Below the pieces are notes generated by a model. That model worked only from the letters and a program-made list of their open reading frames with translations. It was not told where the DNA came from and searched no databases. A stretch of 64,000 bases of DNA, taken from NCBI RefSeq assembly GCF_033958435.1, contig NC_134137.1, positions 105,782,501-105,846,500 on the forward strand. Direction: 5' to 3'. Origin of the DNA: Carettochelys insculpta. Lineage: Eukaryota > Chordata > Testudines > Carettochelyidae. This document shows positions 33,643 to 44,284 of the stretch, one piece after another (positions within the stretch are counted from its first letter, which is position 1; the number at the start of each line of letters is the position of its first letter). A program made the translations under genes and the position numbers.

Positions 33643-33979
33643 ACTAATGAGGGGCTGAAATGAAAATTCAGCACCTCGTTAGCCTGCTGCTCGCTGTGGC
33701 ACTTGGAAAGGGCCATGTTTTACTTGTGTGCGGCTCTTCTACACAGAGGTCCTTTTTGAAAGTTGAAAGGAATAAGGGGATTTTGATGTTTGCAAGGTCC
33801 TTTTGAAAAGGACCCCTGTGTAGATGAGCCGCGTGCGAGTGAAACACGGCACTTTCGAAGTGCCGTGGCTGGCAGCGTGCTAATGAGGCGCTGAATATTC
33901 ATTTCAGCACCTCATTAGTATTCTCCAATTTGACCATTAGTATGGGCATTTCAAAGTTTTCCCCAGTGTAGACATAGCC

Positions 33980-35630
33980 CCAGAGTGTTGTTAATCATCC
34001 TAGCTGCTCGGGATTTAAGGCTGAGTGACCAGAATCCTAGGTTGCCTTCATACATGTTTCTCCCATTTTTCACCTACACATCACTTCACTACTCGCCCAT
34101 TGCTGCAGGACTTTCTTAATGATTCATGGTACAAGCCTGTTTGAGGTTTCTGGGAGAATATTGTTGCATGGGGCATTATTGCTCTCAGCTGCTGAAGTTA
34201 AAGACCTGTGGCATCAAAGGTCAAAATGACTGGTATCTTCATTAGTTGTAGTGGATAGTCATTGACGTCTTGTACCTTGTCAAACATTGCTCCACAGTAC
34301 ATACTCATAGTGCCTTTCCAGCATTGAGTCTAAGAGGTCTCCTCTGCCCACTTTACCAAGCTAACTTAGTATGATAGGGTAGGTATTTTCATCATTTCTG
34401 CTGTCTGTTTGGCTTAGCCTGCTAGCCTAAATGGCATTTCGGAGTTTGACAGCTGCTACACTCCAGCAGTTACTTGGAGCCCTGGATCACAGCTGGGTGC
34501 AAAGTGAGGATCAGTGAACAAGAGCCATTTAGAGATCAACTTTCCTGAAGACTACCTCTTATTCTATGCCTCCACTTAATATTTCATGGCATCAAGATCA
34601 CAGGTAAAATCCAAGATTCACAGCAACTTAACAGTCCACATTTTGTGGTTCAGAATTATATGGCTTTTGTAGATTCTTTAGTTCAAGTGAGAACAGTAAT
34701 AAATGCAGTGTTTCTTTTTAAATGTTGAGTGGGAAAGTAGCATGATGGCAGATATTAGGAAAGGTATTCCCAAGGAATCTTTTTGGATAACCATCTTTAC
34801 AAAAAACAAACAAACGAGCACTGTGTATTTAAGATATCTTACCATGCAGCTCCCATGTGCCTATAAGCAAAAATTGTGCTTGAGTGTTTGTGTAACAATT
34901 CACAGGTTCATAAGTCTTCCTCAGGGAGAATGTTACAGCTGTTCAAACATGTTGGCTATTTGAAATTGTGTGAAATAAGTTTCCTTGAGTCCATTGAGTA
35001 AAGAGTGAAATGAGGGTTGTAGTAAAAAAAAGTTTTAGTGAACTTTTTTCTCTTTTGTTTTATGGTACTACAGTGTGCCAACAAACCAAACTTCCAGCAG
35101 ATGTATCTGAGACAGTCTATGCCTTTGGTCCCTGTCTCATCAGATTTTTTGGTCCAGTTTATTCTTTTCCTTACACAACTTGCCTGTTTGACTTTTTTCC
35201 CTTCTGTATTTGAATCAGGTGGGAAGTCCTTTTGAATTCTGCTTGTTATTTTGAATCTTTAGGTGCAGAGACAGGAACATTTTAGCAAACAAGAGTGTGG
35301 AACAGTTTTGTCACAAATTGCTGTGTCTCAGTCCTCACAATTGGAATAAACTTTTCACCTCGCTTTTAAACACTACTTGCTTCCAAAGTCAGACTTTAAA
35401 ATCCAAAAGTGTTACAACACACTATTACTGACAAATTGCTTACCTTCCCGTGTTACCATAACATTATAAAATAAGTGAATTAGAATATAAATATTGTACT
35501 TATATCTAGGTGTCTAAAACAGAGTTATACAAACAAGTCCTTGTATAAAATTTTTTGTACCGTCTTCAATAATGCTTTTTATGTAAGTCTGTTGTAAAAC
35601 TAGGCAAACAGCTAGATAAAATGATGTACC
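33980..35630. other. No recognisable feature
   Basis: AT-rich DNA; ORFs at 34703-34963 and 35010-35235 show no known domain. Confidence 0.45.
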
Positions 35631-36470
35631 CCTGGCTGAGAACTACTGGACTATACTATAGTTCTCAACCTCTTTACAGCCACCTATGCAGCTCTCTTAC
35701 ATGACCCATATCCATAATATATAAAAATATACAGACTGCCAGATGTACCCGGGCCAGTGGCTCCTCCTGGCAGGGAGGGATCTGGGGCTGCCTGTTTGCC
35801 GGGTTGGGGCTGGGACTCTGTGGGGTGCTCCCCTTCCAGCTGTCCCCCCATGGCCTACAGGTGGTCTGGTGGAGTAGATTCTGTGGGGCTGCCCTCCCTG
35901 CTGGTTGTCTGGGGGGCAGGCTTTGGGGGACTGTTCCCTCTTCTAGCTTTCCTCATCCATCTGCCTCTCCCCTCCCCCACAGCCTGCAGGCTGTCTGGGG
36001 GCAGCCAGACTCCAGGGAGCTGTACCCCTCCAGCAGCCTCCTGCAGTGTGCAGGCAGCTGGGGTGGGTGGGTGTCAGGCTCCAGGGGCTGTCTTACATTC
36101 AGCTTTCTCCCTCTCCAGGAGCCCTCTCTGTGGCCTGTAGGCTCTCTGTGGGGAGGGTCAGGCTGTGGATTTGGGACAGGGAAACTACCAGCCTGGTCTT
36201 TGTGGCCGGCAAGGTGGAAGTCCTACAGGCCTGCTGACCTCTATTTGGTGCTGCGGCTGCCCCCAGTGGCCACTCTCCATATCATGTCTCTCCTCTCTGT
36301 GTCCTTCCCATTGGCCTCCATTCTCTTCCTGCCCCCACACTTTCCATGTGCTGGGAAATCGTGGGATTTCCCACTTTCCAGGGTTTCCTTGCTGCAAGTC
36401 AGGGTAGTACCAAATTTTGTGGTTGTGGTCTTATGCTTCAAGAGGAGTTCCTGAACAAACGTAGCACCGA
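35631..36470. repeat. hAT-like ends next to a degenerate GC-rich tandem repeat
   Basis: 'ccctggctgagaactactgga' (35631-35651) and 'tatagttctcaacctcttta' (35657-35677) resemble opposed hAT termini. From about 35760 to 36210 a GC-rich stretch repeats a block of roughly 100 bp: 'ggcctacaggtggtctggtgg', 'ctgctggttgtctggggggc', 'cctgcaggctgtctgggggc' and 'cctgtaggctctctgtgggg'. The long frames here (35757-36454) are open because of this repeat and not because of a gene. Confidence 0.45.
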
Positions 36471-38074
36471 TAGCCAGACTACAATAGATGTAGATGTAGA
36501 TACAGATATATGGATAGCTATGATATGTGTGTGTATGTTTAGCTGCTACTTCTTTCGCATAGTCAGTCAATATAACCTGCTTTTATATTGAAGCAATCCA
36601 ACTTGTGTTTCTCATGTCATTAATTGTCTCAGTGTCTGTCCTGTGCTTTGGAGAGTGATTAAATTGTATCATGAGGAATGCAGTGTAAGCAACTGTTGAC
36701 TGCGTGAGTAGAAAGTGTCTGTTGAAGGGTCACATTGTGGGCACAGGGCAGAATAAAAATGGTTTGGAGCCAAGGAAAATATTTGCCAAACCAATGTGCT
36801 TTGTGTGTCTCTGGCTATAACATGTGCTATTAGCCGTTCCTTTCTGTACTTTTGAGAGCATTAAATTGATCCTGCCAAAAATAATTTTAATTGATAAGAA
36901 TCTTAACAAATAATTTTCGTCACTGGATCATTTATATTGGAAATGCTGTTGAATCCAGCTTTAAATGCAGAATATTAAATGTTAAAACTGTATTAATGCA
37001 AAATAAAAGTTTTTATTTTCTGTGGACCAAAGAAGCATCTAAAAACAGATTTGGTTATCTATACATCATGAAGAAGCTAACCTAGTGAGGAAGCAGAGGC
37101 AGTCTTCTGCTTAGTTAACGTGTTGAAGAGAAGAAAAAACTACTTCTCTTACATGAAAGTGCAACACAGGTATTTCAGAGAAGGAATAAAAGCCTTAGCA
37201 AGAGTTTTAATAATTCCCAGGTTATAGATGATCATGCTGGTGCTTTTGATGTTTGCAGTTGAAAGGTGAATGACAGCATTTCCTATGATGTGCTGTATTC
37301 TCTGTTCATTCTGCCCTGGGGAATTACTACAACAGGAAAGGTACTAGTGAATGTCAGAGATAAAATAGCCTCATATAAGGCTCTAAGATGACAAGCTGAT
37401 AATCAGTTATGTATAGGCAAGCATGAGTATCAATGTTTTCTAGAGCAAATCTGCCTGCTGAATTAGTACGTTAATTGTACTTTGTGTTTTTTAAAAATTG
37501 CCATGCTGAAGTTTGATCTTTTTTCTCTCATTCTACTTTGTGCTTAGATGGGAGCTCATTATATTCAGACTTCTTAACAGCTAATAATTATGTTGATGGC
37601 TGAATGCACTACTGGACCAGTACAACATTCAAATGCATTTATTTACACAGATTAAATGTGTTAGTGAATTTTACATGAAGAATTGTGAAGATTAAGCCGT
37701 AGGCTATTAAAAACTCTGTCATCATTAACTAGACTTCTCCTCCTCATTCACCTAGGTGATGTTTTAAGCTATTCTCTTTCTTTCATTAATATTGGAACAT
37801 GCTTCATTTGACAATGTTTAATGATAAAACTATCTAGCTTTAGCAAAGTGCCTTCTTTACAGCTAGTGCATACATATTTGGTGACTAATAGTTTTAAGTT
37901 TTCTAATCAGAAAGGTATATTAAATTTCCACTCAGAAACCGAAAAAAACTACTTGCATTGTGTGCAATATTTTAGAAGTAAAATGTTTTATATTTGTTAA
38001 TGTCCACTATGGCCACATTTGTATCAGTTTCAATTCATAATATAGATATTCATGAATATGCTAATTGAATGCTA
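36471..38074. other. AT-rich stretch, microsatellite only
   Basis: A (GATGTA)-like microsatellite lies at about 36486-36515. Nothing else is supported; ORF 36891-37085 has no recognised domain. Confidence 0.45.
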
Positions 38075-38515
38075 GAACTGTAAGGGACCTTGAGAGGTCA
38101 TCAAGTCCAGTCTCCTGCACTCACGGCAGGACTAAGCACCATTTAAATCATTCCTGACAAACATTGCTCTAACTTGCTCTTGAATATCTCCAGTGATGGA
38201 GATTTCACAACCTACAGTGTTTAGCCACCCTGACAGGAAGTTTTTCCTGTTATACAACCTAAACCCCACATTCAGCAATTTAAGCTCATTGCTTCTTGTG
38301 CTATCATCAAAGGTTAAGGAGAAAAATTTTCTCCCTCCTGGTGATGCTAACCTTTTAGGTACTTGAAAGCTGTTACCATGTCCCCTCTCAACCTTCTCTT
38401 TTCAAAACTAAACAAACACAGTTCTTGTTGTCTTCCCTCATAGGTCACGTTTTCTAGACCTTTAGTCATTTTTGTTGCTCGTCTCTGGATTTCATCATAA
38501 GCATATAACTGGTCA
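38075..38515 (-). pseudogene. CR1 LINE ORF2 C-terminus, antisense
   Basis: The minus strand encodes EIQRRATKMTKGLENVTYEG and LCLFSFEKRRLRGDMVTAFK (38347-38500), the same segment as LERVQKRATRMIKGLENMTY in the 6.9-kb CR1. Beyond the ORF it continues through the 3' end towards 'aagtccagtctcctgc' and 'agggaccttgagaggtcatc' near 38090. 5'-truncated. Confidence 0.75.
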
Positions 38516-38519
38516 ACCA

Positions 38520-39198
38520 ATAAAATCTTTCTATTCCTCATCACCATAGCAGACTGTCTTTGTTAAAGAGTTACAACTGCAGTTAACCACACTGTGTGTT
38601 CTAACAAATAGCTTGCATTAACATGGCATGTACAGGGCAATAAGATTGCTTGTGTGTTGTCTGATTAAGGAGTAATGGGAATGCTGGATTTGTTTTAAAA
38701 CTGCTTTTCCTTAGCTGACTATCTTTAAATGTTACCTTAAAAAAAGGGAGGTGAGCGGGTTTCCCCAGTAACAAAATACTACAACCACAGTAATTTTGTT
38801 TGACATGGAATATTTACATGTTTTATAAAACTTTACACATACTCTATGTAGCGAATATGAAATGATTTGTAGTTTCCATTCCACATACGTGTAGCTCATC
38901 TTTATAACGTCTGTGTCTCCTTCCACTGCGTGTGCATGTACAAGTGCTACAGCAGATTTTCATGTGTGAGATTGGAGTCTGGGGCTAATCCTTTCAGTCC
39001 TCTTTTCCTAGCTGTTTATTAATTTCATCCACATATAAACTTATTCCAAAATCTTTAGGGTATTAAAAAAGAGTGTTTTAAATTCAAGGGCAAGAACATT
39101 GGTATTTAACTTATGACTGACCTGCATTCAGGAATTTCATACAATTGTGTTAGACAGTAGGAATTGAGACTTTCCAAGAAAAAGACCCGGAGAAACCA
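38520..39198. other. No recognisable feature
   Basis: Nothing supported. Confidence 0.4.
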
Positions 39199-39201
39199 TT
39201 A

Positions 39202-39335
39202 AGGATTTGTCTAGATTACTAGGCACTACTAGAGCGCTTAGTGAAGACACTACCTACGCCTATAGGAGGCTGTGAACTTTCCATGCCCCTGAGCTGCATA
39301 GTTATAATGACATAAGTTTGTAGTGTAGACCAAGG
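39202..39335. mobile_element. Short MITE with TTA duplication (134 bp)
   Basis: Ends AGGATTTGTCTAGATTACTA and (reversed right end) CCTTGGTCTACACTACAAAC are imperfect inverted repeats. TTA is on both sides (39199-39201, 39336-39338). The TWA-type duplication is typical of PIF/Harbinger MITEs. Confidence 0.5.
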
Positions 39336-39338
39336 TTA

Positions 39339-40095
39339 AAATAGTCCAGAGAGATATAACCAAACTTAGTAATTGGTAAGGGATACTTTGCTGCAAATTT
39401 CTTCTGTAGTGACCGAGAGGTAGATAAATAACAGTACAGCTGCATTCTGTAATGCATGAAACAATACGTACTGAAAACTGTTTGTAACTCATCAAGAACT
39501 GTTGTTTTTCACGCTGTTAGTAGTAATGACTGGGGTAGAAATTCCACGTCGAAAACTGTAGAGATCTATCAGTAATTAGGAAAAGAGAACACTCTATAAA
39601 TAGACAGAGATTTTGGGAAGTAAGTAAGAAATGAAAATTGCTAGCATCCCACCCGTTACAGGGGAGAGGGAGAGAGGTCAGCACTGTACCCTGTAGCATG
39701 AGTGGCAATGTATGTACTCTTTCTGTAATTTGTGTAGTTTTGTATTAATTTTTGATTAAATAACTCAGTTTGAGCCTGTTATTTTATCATCTCAAATGTG
39801 TGATTAAATTTGAGTATATAACAACACTTACTTTGGCAATATTTCCACTTGTGTATATAATAGACTTTTAGGTAAAACTCTAGTCTGTCATTAAGCATGG
39901 CTATTTGTCTTGTTTGTGCACAATATGCATCATAAATAAAAATATTGGTAGAGTTAAAAGAGAATAAATGATTGTATTTATATTCTGATGTTTCATCATC
40001 AGTTACTGATATTTTTGAATTAAACACTGAAGTTTTTGAACTGTGAACTTTAAAAGAAATATTAGTGAATAACTAACTTTCACCTATTCATTATA
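39339..40095. other. No recognisable feature
   Basis: AT-rich DNA; the minus-strand ORFs here have no recognised domain. Confidence 0.4.
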
Positions 40096-40099
40096 ATTC

Positions 40100-40217
40100 T
40101 TCGGGTGATTGTTCACGTGAATTCCAATGTAGGTACGCACACATGCGTATGCTCAGTTGCTGGTAAAAATTTCCCCTAGCTGGTAGCCATCAGGTTGGAG
40201 TGGCACCCCCTTAGGCG
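40100..40217 (+). repeat. DIRS 1 left inverted terminal repeat
   Basis: 'gattgttcacgtgaattcc', 'cccctagctggtagccatc' and 'aggttggagtggcaccccc' recur inverted at 48005-48125. Divergence is visible but alignment is continuous over about 115 bp. Confidence 0.8.
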
Positions 40218-40379
40218 CCCAATATAAGCACTGCCCGCCCCTCCCCCAGCTCAGTTCCTTCTTGCCACCTTATTGTTTGCTGGAACTCCTCATGCTTGTG
40301 CAAGCAATCTCTCTCTTTGTTAGCTGGTAGCAGTTAAGTCATTACTTGTAAATAGTTCTAATTAGGTGTTAATAGATCA

Positions 40380-41756
40380 ACGATTCCTCAGCTCTCGTCC
40401 CCTATTATCACTCCTCTACTTAAGATACATTGATGACATCTTTATGATTTGGACCCATGGTACAGAGGCTCTAGAGGAATTCCACAGAGACTTTAACAAT
40501 CTACACCCCACCATCAACTTATGCCTCAATTACAACATGCAAGAGATACATTTCCTGGACACTACAGTACTATTCAAGGATGGCCTGATCAGTACCACAC
40601 TGTACTGAAAACCTACTGATCGCTATACTTATCTACACCCTTCTAGTTTCCATCCTGCACACGTGACTAGATCCATTGTTTACAGTCAAGCTCTTAGGTA
40701 GAATTGCATTTGCTCTGATCCAACTGACAGAGACCAAAAACTACAAGAACTTTACCAAATATTCATAAACCTGAATTACCCACCAGGAGAAGTAAAAAAA
40801 CAAATTGATGGGGCCAGACAAATACCCAGAGACCAGCTACTCCAAGATCGGCCCAAAAAAGCCAAGAACAGAACACCACTGGTCACCACCTACAGCCCCC
40901 AACTCAGACCACTGCAACGAATTATTAAAGACCTACAACCTATCCTTAATCGGGATGCCACACTCCAGAAGGCCCTCGGTGACGTGCCTGTTCTGTCCTA
41001 CAGACAACCTCCCAATCTCATGAGGATCCTCACTAACAGCCACAGTCTATACCCCAGGAATACCAGTCCTGGAACCTTTCCCTGCAACAAAGCCCACTGC
41101 CAGCTTTGTCCACATATCTTCTCTGGAAATACCATCACTGGACCTAACCGGTTACTCACAGAATCACAGGCACTTTCTCATGCTCCTCTACTAACATCAT
41201 ATATGCCATCATGTGCCAACAATGCCCAGGTGCTTTGTATATTGGAGAGACTTCTAACTCCCTTAGACAAAGGGTCAACAGGCACAAAACAGACATCAAA
41301 ACACTCCAGATCCACAAACCAGTTAGTCAACATTTTAATGGAATGGGGCATTCTGTCAATGACCTAAAGGTATGTGTGTTACTGAAAAGGAATTATTGCA
41401 CCGTTTTGGAAAGAGAAACATCTGAGCTGGCTTTTATATTCAAATTCGGCACATTAACACATGGTTTAAATCATGATGGGAACTTTCTGAGTCACTATAG
41501 GGGCTCGTCTGCATACTTGGCTCAATCTAATTCTTGACCTTCCCCCCCCACCCCTCCACTCTCTGATTTGCTCACCTTGATTATCTTTTTCTGATTTGTC
41601 CTCCTTGCTTACTGTTTTTGGTTCTCTGTGTCTTAAATATTGAGTCTGTTCTGGTCTGGCTACGGTCTGAAGAAGTGGGTCTGTCCCACGAAAGCTCACG
41701 TAATAAACCATTTTGCTAGTCTTTAAAATGCTACTTGACTGCTTTTTGTTATTAGT
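40380..41756 (+). pseudogene. Penelope-like element: reverse transcriptase and GIY-YIG endonuclease
   Basis: 5'-truncated Penelope-like element. The frame from 40366 gives LRYIDDIFMIW (Y at 40426), the YxDD catalytic motif, then EFHRDFNNLHPTINL and IHFLDTTV. A TGA (40606-40608) follows ISTTLY where Lys-Pro-Thr continues in frame, consistent with CGA decaying to TGA. The following text (LHPSSFHPAHVTRSIVYSQA, then KALGDVPVLSYRQPPNLMRI) is the linker and thumb region. Near 41200 the frame shifts to CQQCPGALYIGETSNSLRQR followed by VNRHKTDI, the GIY-YIG nuclease, ending about 41537. The element ends with 'gctacttgactgctttttg' at about 41747. It sits in the 5' region of DIRS 1, between 'aattaggtgttaatag' and 'ttattagttactg'. 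Confidence 0.85.
41667..41693 (+). ncRNA. Hammerhead-like motif at the Penelope 3' end
   Basis: CTGAAGA (41667-41673), then a hairpin GTGGG/CCCAC (41675-41689), then GAAA (41690-41693). This is the order CUGANGA, stem II, GAAA of a hammerhead ribozyme; such ribozymes are known in Penelope-like elements. One extra A separates the core from stem II and I did not find clear stems I and III, so this may be a decayed or inactive copy. Confidence 0.4.
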
Positions 41757-41829
41757 TACTGTTGATTATAGGGCCCTGAATAGGGAGGTCATCCCCCCTC
41801 CTTGAGGCTTTGGCACCAGGGCATGCCAA

Positions 41830-44240
41830 GGTAGCCAGGAAGTCTGCATCAACTGTGGGAAGCACATGCTGAAGAGTGATCCTCATTCAGCCTGCCTGAA
41901 GTGTCTGGGTGAGAGTCATCAGCATGATCACTGCCCAATCTGTAAGGTGTTCAAGCTGAGGACTTTGAAGGATAGAGCTCAATGCCTCAAGGTGTTGTTA
42001 ATGGGGGCAGCTCTTCAGCCCGAGAAATCCCCATCAGCGGGGCTGAGCACATATTCCTCAGTGCAGAGTGCACTGGCGCCAGGCATGGCCACAGCATCAA
42101 TGAAGGAGAAAGGAACCCGGCACCATGGCCAAGGGCTGGTAGCTCAGACTTCTCAGAGTCACAAGTCTCAGTCCCTGGTGCTTCACAAAAAGAAAGGGCA
42201 CAACAGGATCTGTTTTCCTGTGGCTTACAGGTGCAGGGAGAAACCCCAGGTGGAGTCAGGTGAGGCATGCCAAGGGCAGGGCCTGAATGGTCTGGCTTCA
42301 TCTCTGGTCTGGAGGTTCAGCTCTTGCTCTCCACAACTGCCTTCGATGCCGAAGGTGTTCTGGGGAGCATAGAGCCTCCTTCGTATCACAGTGCCTTTCT
42401 CTCCACTGAGGAGGAACACATCCCCCAAGGCAAGTGAGTAGTTGTCCCCTGTCATGGGGCAAGCCCTTCATGCTCACTTGCCCACCCATGCCTATGGGGG
42501 TGTCCCATCCGGTCCTCATGCAGGTGCTCTCAGGGCCAGCACCATCTTGGTCCTTGGCGTCAGAGGCCTTGGGTCCTATTATTCCAGCTCTGGTAGGAGT
42601 AGGAGTGCTCGCTACTTGTCCAGAAGGAGTTGACACTCTGCTCCAGGACAGTGACCATCAAATTGGCAGCTGGCTTTGCAGTGGGTATTCTGGACTCTGT
42701 GAGTGTACCATGAGATCCAGGGCCAGTTCATTCATCGTCTGTCCCTGGCTCCATTGTTGGCGTTGGGTGGGGGTGTCCTCTGGTACTGTGCACAGCACCA
42801 TCAGCCTCTCTGGGAGCACTTCCATGGCACGGTTTGCTGGAACAGCTGCCTCCTGTGGCACCGTCCTCTTCAGCACCATCAATCACCTTGGAACTGACCC
42901 CCTTGGTAGTGTTATTGTCATCAGCTCTGGTGGTTTTGACACCTTTTTCCTCGATATTGTCCATCATGGCACTGCCCATAACAGCACTGGTGCCATCTGA
43001 TTGGCTCCTGTCGGCATCTTCAGCAATGGCTCCTCCTCTTGCAGTGCAGGGCTCGGCACCACCATCTGTGGACTCAACGGTGAGGCAGCCATTAGAGATG
43101 TTTCCCTTGGGTCAGAGGGCAGATGCTCTGGACCTTGCAGGTGCCGTGGACATGGGCTACCTTATACAGACAGGTGCATCCTCCTCATTTTCCTCAGACA
43201 AATTGATCTTCTGCCTCCGTGGTCCTGGAGGACAATAGGGCCGTCAAGGAGTTTCTCTGCCAGGTGGCCCAGTGCCTCGGGTGCAAGTGCAAGAGGTTAA
43301 GGGCAAAGCTGATCCGATGATGCATATCTTGTCCTCATTGGGGCCCACTAGTGAGATGCTACCTCTTATTAAGACTGTTGCTGAGATGGCCGTGGCTGTG
43401 TGCCAGACCCTGGAATCGTCGCAGCCTACAGTGAAGAGAAATTAGAGGAGATACTTTGTCCCTCTATCAGGCATGAACACTTCTTTACCCACTTAGCTAA
43501 CCACAGGGAGAGACAAGGATTCCTACGGCCCTTGTCCAAAAATAGAAAGGCGAAATGTTTGGACCTTTATGGTAGGAAAGTTTACTCAGTTGGGGGCTTC
43601 AGAGGCACATATCAGATCAACAAGTCCTTGTGAGCAGATGTTCACTGAATGTGGCTTCTTCACTCTCTAAGTTTACAGAGCTGATTTCCCCCAAATGCCA
43701 AGCCTGAATTTACGGCATTGATGAAGAACAAGCTGATTTGCTATGTGGCTTTGTTGGCTGGCCTGGATGTTGCTGACGTAGTAATGAGAGTCATGGCCTC
43801 AGGTGTGGCCATGAGAAGGGGAGAATGGCTTCAGGTCCCTGACCGCCTGTACAGAGTTCAGCAGACTTTCCTTTTGATGGGCCAGCCCTCTTCTTGGAGA
43901 AAACTGAGAGGAGTCTCCATAACCTTAAAGACTTCAGGGCTACCCCGAGATCACTCCAAGGGCAACACAAGCCCCCATTGGGGCCTAAGTCCAACTTTTG
44001 AGGGTGTGGTCGAAAGCGCCACACCACTTCCCATTATAGATCTAGCATACCCTATTTTTTGTTCCAACAATCCCCTTTCTATCAATTATAATGTCAGATT
44101 GGTGGGTCATTTGCACTGTGAAAAGAGGATTTACTGTCTTATTCAGTTCTTACCACCTTTTCAACCTTCTTTCCCCATACCTCTTAAGGGACCCCTCTCA
44201 CAAGGGTTTGCTCAGGCAGGAGATTCAGTTATTCCTCAGT
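41830..44240 (+). pseudogene. DIRS 1 gag-like relic
   Basis: The first block (41847-41990) gives CINCGKHMLKSDPHSACLKC followed by LGESHQHDHCPIC, a Cys/His cluster found in DIRS gag proteins of this type. After a long degraded Ser/Pro/Ala-rich middle, 43400-43633 gives EHFFTHLANHRERQ and KAKCLDLYGRKVYSVGG. Next 43718-43970 gives LICYVALLAGLDVADVVMRV, MASGVAMRRGEWLQVP, RVQQTF and LKTSGLP, the usual C-terminal gag pattern. Frames change at about 42372, 43400 and 43640. Overlapping minus-strand ORFs (41987-42979) are shadows. Confidence 0.65.
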
Positions 44241-44284
44241 GAGGGGTAATGGAGGTTCCCACACAATGCAAGGGTTAGGGGGTT

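Larger units (their letters stand above)
32366..33979. mobile_element. Foldback MITE split by a solo LTR
   Basis: Left end GGCTATATCTACACTAGGGG (32366) and right end CCCCAGTGTAGACATAGCC (to 33979) are inverse copies. Removing the LTR (32432-33642) and one ACTAA copy leaves about 400 bp with complementary arms: 'gaatactaatgaggggctgaaat' on the left and 'atttcagcacctcattagtattc' on the right. Flanking triplets TCA and CCA differ at one base. Confidence 0.75.

Noticed and set aside
35757..36454. 127-aa and 216-aa plus-strand ORFs with hydrophobic stretches
   Set aside because: The repeats in the DNA explain the open frames; no domain, no start context and no conservation evidence.
36477..36520. 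(GATGTA/GATA)-like microsatellite as a regulatory element
   Set aside because: Simple-sequence repeat with nothing to support a function.
41987..42979. Minus-strand ORFs in the DIRS 1 gag region
   Set aside because: Shadows of the degraded plus-strand gag frame.
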